Below are positions 55,717 through 64,000 of a DNA stretch of 64,000 bases, piece after piece. The DNA is from Meconema thalassinum (lineage: Eukaryota > Arthropoda > Insecta > Orthoptera > Tettigoniidae): NCBI GenBank assembly GCA_946902985.2, contig OX336389.2, forward strand, positions 278,859,527-278,923,526, given 5' to 3'. Every line of letters starts with the position of its first letter. The first letter of the stretch is position 1. Position numbers and translations under genes: made by a program. The notes beneath the pieces are model-generated. The model saw nothing but the letters and a program-made list of their open reading frames with translations. It did not search any database and was not told the origin of the DNA.

Positions 55717-55757
55717 AGATCTGATGATGATCACGTGACGATCGAAACATGTCATCC
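55717..55757 (+). ncRNA. type I hammerhead-ribozyme-like motif, full core
   Basis: AGAT (stem I, three pairs), CTGATGA (55721-55727), T, GATC-ACGTGAC-GATC (stem II with 7 nt loop), GAAAC (55744-55748), AT, GTC (55751-55753, cleavage after C), ATCC (stem I partner). All catalytic-core bases are present in the right order. The minimal stem III resembles hammerheads of Penelope-like retroelements, which cleave as dimers. No Penelope RT is seen nearby. Confidence 0.65.
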
Positions 55758-56530
55758 AATTAAATACCCCACCCCTCTTCTGTTCAAAGTACAGAGGTGT
55801 GCAATTTATTAGAATGCAAAATTACTTTAAATCGGTCACAACTGTTCATTGAAAATCATTTTATTGGCCATTTGCTGACATATATTAATACCCAACTTAG
55901 TGATGTTTTATTCCCTGTAGACTTACAGTTTTTCCCATAAGAAATTGTGGCTGAAAATTTTCAGAATTGGGGATCCTGAACTGGGAACGCTTTCTGTTTT
56001 TTCATTGACTTTGGAATGCACCCTCTCAAACGAGGGATTTCAATCCATCGTCTACAGATCTTTGAATAGTTCATGGGCGGACCTCAGTAAGAAATGAATT
56101 TCGAATCCCTCAGCTTCAAATGTACACATAAAGTGGAATAAAGTAATTAATACAAAACGTGTGACATTTTGCATTGAGGATGCCCCTCTATAAGTGGAAA
56201 TTCTAAACAATCATTCTACTGTCTTTCTCTTAAAATAAAATGTAAATAAGACTATTGTTTAAACACTTGGAATAATTTCAGCTCATTGTAAACATTTTTA
56301 GTCCAATAAGTCATGAAGAGTAAAAAATTATAAGTTGCAAAACTGACATCCAGTCTAATAATTTGCACACCTTGTAGGTGTTAATTAATTGTACAAATAA
56401 TTAATGTAATATCACTCGTGTTGACAGATTGAAAAGCAATCCTGTTAATAGATTACTTGGACAACACTGGCATTTAATACTTCAAAATTTCTCTCAAAAT
56501 TCAGTCATAAGTAAGGCTTGGATAGTTATG
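55758..56530. other. unassigned sequence
   Basis: AT-rich, with no gene or repeat family recognised. Confidence 0.5.
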
Positions 56531-57225
56531 TAGGACCCGGATTTTGATGGCATGTCATCTTTTTACTGAGCTGTCTAAAACAATGTTGAAGTACATAGAA
56601 ACTCCGGACGAGCCACCCCGTCTTCAAATATGTCATTTTTATTTTGCATCTTTTTGCATTTTTTTGCTATTTTTCCATATTATGAGCATTTTCTTAAGTT
56701 TGGTAGATTTTTTGGTCTTATTTTAGAGAAATCGGCTTTTTAAGGTCATATTTTTCCAATTTAGTCATGTCACAGCTTTATATGAGGGAGTTACGTCTTT
56801 CAGAGTTAAGAAGAAGCGAGTAGCTGATACAGGATAATTTGAAAGATTGAAATATTGATTCCATTTCCTTAGTCAAGCGGGTGGAAACTAGTCTTAGCAA
56901 CAATCGTGGCGAAATTGCTGCGGGTATTGCATCAAAACCGCAGATCATTTACATTTGACAACATCAGAATGACATTCGTAGTACAGTGCAACTCAGACTT
57001 AAGTGAACATAAACCTTTTGTTAAGTGCTAGAAATCTATTTTGATTGACTTATCAGTTTGAACCTAAGATGCCATTTTTTAAATATTGGTGAATTTATTA
57101 TTATACGATCAATTTATCCATTTTATAGTGCATTATTGGAATTTTTAGGTCATTGATTACAGTCATTTTTGAAAATTTTAAGTGCATTTATTAAACTTTT
57201 TCACGGCATCAACATCCGGGCCCTA
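56531..57225 (+). mobile_element. hAT-2 deletion derivative
   Basis: It starts TAGGACCCGGATTTTGATGG and ends GGCATCAACATCCGGGCCCT then A. Both arms align with 37574-38498. The internal transposase segment is lost except for AACCGCAGATCATTTACATT at about 56936. The target duplication is unclear (AGTTATG versus AGTCATG). Confidence 0.85.
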
Positions 57226-57297
57226 GTCATGTGTTTAAATATTTTTTATTTAATTAAATATTTTCTATTTATTTACATATTTTTGCCGTTTTTAGAA

Positions 57298-57321
57298 ATA
57301 TATATATATATATATATATAT
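57298..57321. repeat. (AT)n microsatellite
   Basis: About twelve uninterrupted AT dinucleotides. Confidence 0.95.
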
Positions 57322-60067
57322 TCTGGCGTATTTACTCATAAGAACTTATTCCCTATGTTTGATGGTATGTTGTACTCCTTGCATGACTGCTGCCCACAGC
57401 TTCGACCCTTGGGAATTTCAGTAATTTGCTTCTGTATTTCGTGAATGCACCCTTGCCTCTATTGTATTTCAAGACAAGAATTTCCTGGTCATTAAAGTAT
57501 AGCAGGGGGGCTGGAGTCAACAGTATCTTTCATAGTCGTTTACCCTCCAGGTTGGTGGAACCCACGGACTCAGCGAGGGAACTCACCACTACCGCCTCTA
57601 CGGGCAGTGTCCTAGAGCTGGGAACATCTAATCGGGGTGGATACAACTGGTGAGGTGTGATTGGCACCTCGCCAAGGCGGCCTCAGCCTGCAAAGCGAAC
57701 AGGGGCCTCATGAGGGAAGGTAATGGATGGTTAGGATGGATAGGCAAGGAAGAGGGAAGGAGGCGGCCGTGGCCTTGCTGAAGGTACTGTACCCTTTTAC
57801 CTACCAATACCTGTTGAATCCCTGGATAGCAGCTGGATCGTAGAACCTGAAAATTCCCCGGCTCTAAAGACCCCCAAGTTCTACCAACAGACACAGGGAT
57901 AATAGGGCCACTCGAATACCTAACAGGATGTATTAAGACTGACCAAGGCTCAGAGAAAGAAAAGACTAGCTCAAAACACAAGAATTCTTCAAAAGGAAGA
58001 AAGAATCTCAAAGGTGTGGTAAAGCCTAAAATACCTAGCGATGGCCCCCTTAATACACCCTTCCATCACCTCTATAAAGCATCACGCAATAATTAAAACC
58101 AAGTAATAAATTAGTTTATTGCAAGAATAAACATGACAAGAAATATCAATTTTGTCGATACCACGACCAATCAAAAAATCTCATTGATTATACTGGATTG
58201 TCTTTCAACTGTGGAAAATGGGAAAGACTTTCAAAAAAGAATTACCCATTATCTCAACTAACTTTTAGTTGATTAAAATATAAGGCATGTTAATAATAAT
58301 AATGATCAATCCCATAGGATAAGCACACACAAAAAAAATATATTATAAGACTTGAATAAATTAAATTCATTTCGGTTCCTTAACTGAAAGAACATATTAT
58401 ACAAAAATATCCTGATTATAACCAATAATCCTACACGACATTTTCAGTAGCATTATATGGTCTTGTTATTAAACGATGAAATTCATATGGCATATTTACA
58501 GAATATAATTTACACAAAATTCTAGAATAATTTCGATTATTCTCCTCCCACTGACTTAATGTCACGACATTCATTTCTGCTTAAAATTGTTTCATTTCTA
58601 ATTCCAGGGTATTTCTGCCGAACAGTTAAGTTAAGCAAAAATTAATCATAGATTCAGCATTAAATAGTTATCGGTGATCCTTGTTAAACATACATCCTAT
58701 GGCAAAGTCGTTATATTAATTTTACTGGTAATATTGAACTGGATATCCACTCAAGATTCTCAACAATACTGCTCAGAAAAATATTAATCTTCACACAGGC
58801 ATTTTCACGATAACAGCGATAAAGTCACCTCTGACCAAATATTAACCGTACTAGGTTAAAAACAACTCCTCTCTGGGTTAAAACCCCATTCAATCTAATC
58901 CTGATTGGCACACCTGGCTCAATCCTCAACAAGGAAAATTTGCTTCGCAAAGCACTGTATCAATATACTTAAACACAAGGGCATTCTTCCTAATACATGC
59001 CTCTCTAAAATCGAACATGCACCTAAAATTGGAGCCTTACTGTTATAAATCCACAATTATGAAAATCAGCTGTTTATAATAAAAGCCTGAACTCGTGTTC
59101 AAAAAAAAATGATTCTGTAACAGATTACTAACAAAGCCCAGTGGATTCCAGAAATACTCCACCTATTTCTAGAAAACTTGCCTTACATTGATGTATTTCA
59201 TTATTCATAATTCTTAAACGTATGACTTATAGTAAGTCATTCCTGGGATTATCCTCGCAAATTTGGATGTCGTTCAAATACCCTCTTAATAGAGAAAAAC
59301 TATTGCACCAAAGGCAATGATATCAATTTAATCCAGTGTTAACTTCATAAAATAAGAAAAGTATAACACTCCCAACCACTCAAACTGAGGTTGAAAAAGC
59401 GATTTATAAAAATAAATCCAATCTCAAAATAAGATCTTCCCTGATTTTCCCGAACGCGAAAATATCGATGGATTGGTCCTACAGCATGGATCTAGGTTAG
59501 CAACAAAGGCTAAGCGACTAATGACCCATTAGGCAATCCACTTCGAAAATCACGCTCAGAAAATACAAGTTAAATCTGTTAATAAACTGAAGAAAAATAG
59601 TCAAAGGACTCGAAGTAACATTCAGAATAACAGGATCCGAAAACTTCCTAATATCGTAATAATAATACGGAAAGGAAAATTCTCCTCAAAGAATACGATG
59701 ATCCACACGAAAGTGCTTAAAGAACAATACACTAGAATATGAAAAACTCAGTCAGAGTTCTCAAAAAGAAAATTGTGTTACTAAAATGTTCTTACACAAA
59801 AAAAAAAATTGTAGATCTTCTTCCTACATTGATTTCTCGACAAATAAGAATGAGCATCTCACTTTAAATACTGTAAAATACTACTGAAATTTTAAATTTA
59901 TCCATCAAAATACACAAAGGATGCACTCATTTTATGAGTCAAAATCCTGGCATCATACAAGGTCAGCTTCGAAATAAACATTGAACCTGCACTTTCTACT
60001 CGACCATTTAATCTACAAAATCAAATATGGCAATGTGTGGTAGTTCAAAATGTCCACGCTACGCTAC
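57322..60067. other. unassigned, no gene recognised
   Basis: A GC-richer stretch at 57500-58010 with a 127-codon minus frame (57628-58011) may be a piece of an unrecognised element. The remainder to 60067 is AT-rich and motif-free. Confidence 0.45.
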
Positions 60068-60463
60068 TGTAACAAGTTGAAGTGATCTGTACCTTTGGCG
60101 AATCTGGATGAGGAAAAAAAGGATATCGTTAGCCATACTAAGCTCCAGACCAACAGAAAACATGCCGGACTCCAACTGGGTCTCCAGAGAACGAACCATA
60201 GTCCTCCTAGGCTCGAACAACACCCGGTCGGTCGAAATGGTCCCAACATATCCTGGCGATATCTTCCCACACATATTAGAATACCGATGGCCGGACCGCA
60301 CACAGTTTATCAACTCGTCACGAAGCGAGGGTGAACTCGAACAGCCGCTAAATAGTTCCAATATAAGGACGCGAATGTGAGCAAGTTCACAAGAGTCCAC
60401 GCGGCCCCTTGCATTACGAGAGTCGCTTGCACACTTCATGGTAAATGAAAGTTGCTGCCAACA
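60068..60463 (-). mobile_element. possible short solo LTR
   Basis: On the minus strand the 396 bp segment starts TGTTGGCAGC and ends CTTGTTACA, with CCTTATATTGG as a TATA-like word. The flanks TGTCCACGCTAC (60051-60062) and TGTCCCCGCTAC (60464-60475) are near-identical, but one is 5 bp away from the element edge, so the structure is not clean. The 126-codon minus frame (60059-60439) overlaps it and has no motif. Confidence 0.35.
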
Positions 60464-60475
60464 TGTCCCCGCTAC

Positions 60476-63400
60476 ACCCTGCTAATGCAGTATTCTTATT
60501 TTAATCCAGCCTACCATCGTAATGGATATAAGCTTCATAGTAATCCTTCCCTCTGACACCTTGCTTAAGAATGTACTTTTTTAAAGAAGTATAGCCACTG
60601 TGAAAAGTTTGCATCAAGTCTAGGCTGCATTTCCACGAAGGTTTATATGCAGCGTGTTACGACACAATACAGCCGAGCTGGCGGTCGGGATTATGAAAGT
60701 ATTCTACCGCATGGCCCGTTAGTAGCTGTAGATACACGGTCGCAAAGATAAACTATTACATGTTTAAGACCATGTCTGAACCCCATTAAGCACGTGTCTA
60801 ATCCACGTAGAATGCTGAACGAACTAGCGTATACACTTCAGCACGGTCACACGTTTTTAAAATCCCGTTAGCTGGCGACTTCACTTTCACTATTTCCAGG
60901 CTCAAACCTGCCCGCTGTCGGTTTCTCTAGTACTTGCTCTCCGCACGAGGTCGCTTGAGCACCACATCCGCTCCCCCACTCCTCAATACTGTGCCCGTTT
61001 AGACCGGAGTCCGCACGACCACATATGCATTTTACCAATAATCAGTCAGCACGAGAATCAAAATATCCCGGAGCGCCAGATGGGTTAAAGCAAATCGCAA
61101 AAACGACATCAAATTAAAAAAATGCTTTGCTGATTTTTGGCTCAATGCAACAATAAGGATAGAAGGAGATTTAATTGGGAGTAACACATCTGGTAAAATT
61201 ATCTCAGTTTATTTTAAAGTTAAAATCTGACTGCAAGAATGCTCAAAGCAGCATCATCCACGTGTGGCGATCCACACTCTTATTTACACACAATATACAG
61301 AAATCTTCCAAACACATTTGACAATCTTTTTTGAAACACAAGTCCGATTAATAGTCCTGTGGACTGTGTTCCAAAATTATTAATATTTAATTCCAGTTCA
61401 AAATTAATTGTCTATACTGGAAATAACGTAGATCACTGTTTGACTATTTACATGATATTAACACTCGTAGAATAAATGTTTATAGAATTTTTAGATTTTC
61501 ACTTGTTTTCCAGTTTTCAAAAATATATCGTCGAAAATATTATTATCATCATTGAAGCAACACAAATAATTAACACATATTAATAACATCTGAAAAGTAT
61601 TTGACCATTGAGCATAGCATCGAAGAACTGTGCGAAGCACAACAACAATTAATCGTTCTTCTGACATTAAACATTCGAGAAGTGACTCGATTATGAACTT
61701 CAAGTTCCAAACAAATATATGATTTCTGAATCATCAACTTGATCAATAAATGGTTGAACCATTCAACTATTCAATTATCCACTTGGAAACATTATTATAA
61801 AAATATTTATATTTATGGCCATTTTTAGCAACTTTCACAACTTGCAATTCTTCGACAGAATGCGGAAATTAGAATTGTAGTTTCATAATAAATTCATTTA
61901 GTTCATGGCACTAGGATTGAAAATATCCTTCAAATTATTCGTGGTTAAAGAATTATTTTTAATTGGCAGTGGCCCATTCTATTATTTGTGTAAGAACACA
62001 ATATTACAACAACAACAACGGCAAAGGTCTTCCTCTGAAGAAGAATAAACTACTATCATGACAAATCCGGGTTCTAGCAAAATCAAAGTCTAAATGGAAT
62101 TCGTAAACAAGGTTGAAATAAGAACTGATGGTTTTAAAGAAATAACCTTCGGGTCATTCATACGACGAAATGTGTAGCTCCAATACTCCTACTATAAACC
62201 TGAGCCATCGAACCTGCTATTTGATTGATGCTCGAAAAAACCTTCATTCCTGCGACTTAACATGCGCACCTGGGAATGGCATTTCAACTACTCCTCACAC
62301 ATAAATTATCTTCCCAAAATTTATACAATAAATCAAGCCTCTGCTTGTTATCAACACTGGAAGATTAATAAACTGACAAGTTTATTTTATTTTACCATTC
62401 AGTTCAACCCGTGAATTTACCATACTTATGAAAAGCTTTATTTCACTTTCGAGTGTATTTACGTCATGATTTTATATAAATACAAAAATATCCTATTTGA
62501 TACAAATATCAATTGCTTCCCGTTTCATGCCTCTCCGTGTTATCTGAAACATATACTTTGCTCATTGCAAATATCAACTGTTCAACCAGAACTGAAATGT
62601 TGGTTGAATGCGGGCTTGCGCTAACCACTCTCCTTCGGAAAATCTCCTGTTCCAAACTAGAAATGATTAAACTACTTCATAGGCTCTTTCTCAATACATA
62701 TGATTATTAGAAAATATAATATCCCAGAATTATTTAGAAAAATTATGAAAATTATTATTATTATTATTAGTGGATTATTATTATTATTATTATTATTTGT
62801 TATATCATTTTAAATGTGTTTAATTATCATCTCATTATGTGAGAATCCACATGTTCGAACCTTCGAATATGGAAAAAATATCCATTCCTCAACAAAAATA
62901 AATTTAACTTTTACAGTTACATCGGGGGTTTTCCGTGGTTTCCTTAAAATATGAAAAATTTAAATAAATGCTCGAAATGCTCGGTCATCAATCCTAAACT
63001 GTTCTGAGTGCTGAAAATGCTCAGAATAACTCTAATAAGTCTTGCGTAAATCATTGCAAGCTTTAAATACGAAGAAAAAAATGTGTTGGTCATCTGCAGA
63101 ATAAATAGTTTGTTCCAATTAGCTAGGCATAATATAATTCAAATGTGGCTTACATTTCTTGATGGTCTTGAAGTGTAGTAAACCTGGTCTGTACCAGATT
63201 TATCCATAGACATGCCCTATCGGACAAGTACGTATAATCCTTGTATCGGCCGCCATTGTAGACCCACAATTCGTCTAGTCAGACATAGTGGTAGTATCTT
63301 TCGACGTTTGAATAAACTGTGGTTCCATTTTAATATGGGCTTCTATCAAAGCCATAACAGTTTGTTTAAATAGGGTCAGATCTAAGTGATCTCTTCTTAA

Positions 63401-64000
63401 ATATGTCAGTTGTAACATAACTCACTGTAATCTCATCAGTACAAGAAAAACATTGACAGTCTAAGCAATTAACGGCTGTTCTGAAGATCGTTCCCTGGGC
63501 ATGGTTTGTATATCACCATCTGCCATGCGCTAGACAACTTGCAGTTTCCCTTGCGTAGACTAATGAACGCCACCGTTATAGACTAGTCTTCAGTGTACTG
63601 ACAGATCGAAGTGGTTAACTAGTTACAAAAATGAAAACTGACTTGAAATGGATTTAAACATCCAAGTATTAAGTTACTACTGGACTGTGACAAAATACTA
63701 TTTTCTAGACAAAGTCTAGCATATGTCCTTGCAGAAATATAAATATTTCCACCAATGTCTGTAGAAATCAATCACCTCAGTGATTCTCCTCACCAGAAAC
63801 TTACTAAGTTCCAACTCGTTTGCGCAGCACTTCTCGTGACTATCACGATTTGAAAAGAACTTCTGCGTAGATACGGCAACCATGTGCCTTGGCTCAGCGT
63901 AGACGCAACTTGCTTGCCAAGTGCTTGTGTTAGAATGAGCTGACCATGCCTGCTCCAGCTGGCTTTTATTCAAAACGGTCAGGGTCACGCGTCATCACCT
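60476..64000. other. unassigned, AT-rich, no gene recognised
   Basis: It contains an impure ATT microsatellite at about 62752-62804 followed by TATCATTTTAAATG, the terminal word of MITE-H, without a second terminus. A 90-codon minus frame at 63716-63988 has no recognisable motif. Confidence 0.5.

Overview
This window looks like intergenic DNA from a large, repeat-rich animal genome, most likely an insect. The organism is inferred from its element types: tRNA-headed SINEs, non-LTR retrotransposons, hAT, mariner, Helitron and Mutator-like relics, Ty3/gypsy-type LTR pieces, and abundant ATT/AAT microsatellites. A polyneopteran (cricket or stick-insect-like) source is a guess. I found no convincing host gene. 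Every long open frame is either a broken transposon gene or the translation of a tandem repeat. SINE, Helitron and repeat letters below (SINE-A, Helitron-1 and so on) are working names for this window only.

Layout. 1-3730 is unassigned. 3731-7080 holds a Helitron-like copy and a broken CR1/Jockey-type LINE whose catalytic YADD reads YADV. 7390-14925 is dominated by three minisatellites (about 38/52, 45 and 42 bp units), the last two with higher-order structure. 15277-16240 is a diverged array of about 420 bp units. 16991-19063 is a 2.07 kb unit flanked by 13 bp direct repeats; it begins with a SINE head and carries a minisatellite and a FLYWCH-like ORF. 19512-20160 is the 5' part of a gypsy-like element (gag start, primer site, LTR edge). 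22833-24004 is a near-perfect 1.17 kb palindrome.

24600-36810 is SINE-rich. It includes two Helitron-like copies, a hAT element with an exact 8 bp duplication and an empty paralogous site, a foldback element, a mariner relic, and four copies of one young SINE, each with perfect 11-14 bp target duplications. 37015-43474 stacks a MITE, a second hAT family, Helitron-2 copies bracketing a LINE, a nested palindrome, and a three-level nest (Helitron, then mariner, then mini-SINE). 43500-57225 holds further SINEs, RTE-type LINE scraps, a solo LTR, a second MITE copy, a Mutator-like relic and a deleted hAT copy. 57430-63988 is almost featureless apart from one possible short LTR.

The most unusual signals are two hammerhead-ribozyme-like motifs (35302-35342 minus, 55717-55757 plus), the long palindrome, the SINE-headed 2 kb composite, and the modular exchange of heads, cores and tails among the SINE families. 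The elements do not act together as a system. What can be read is a relative insertion history.
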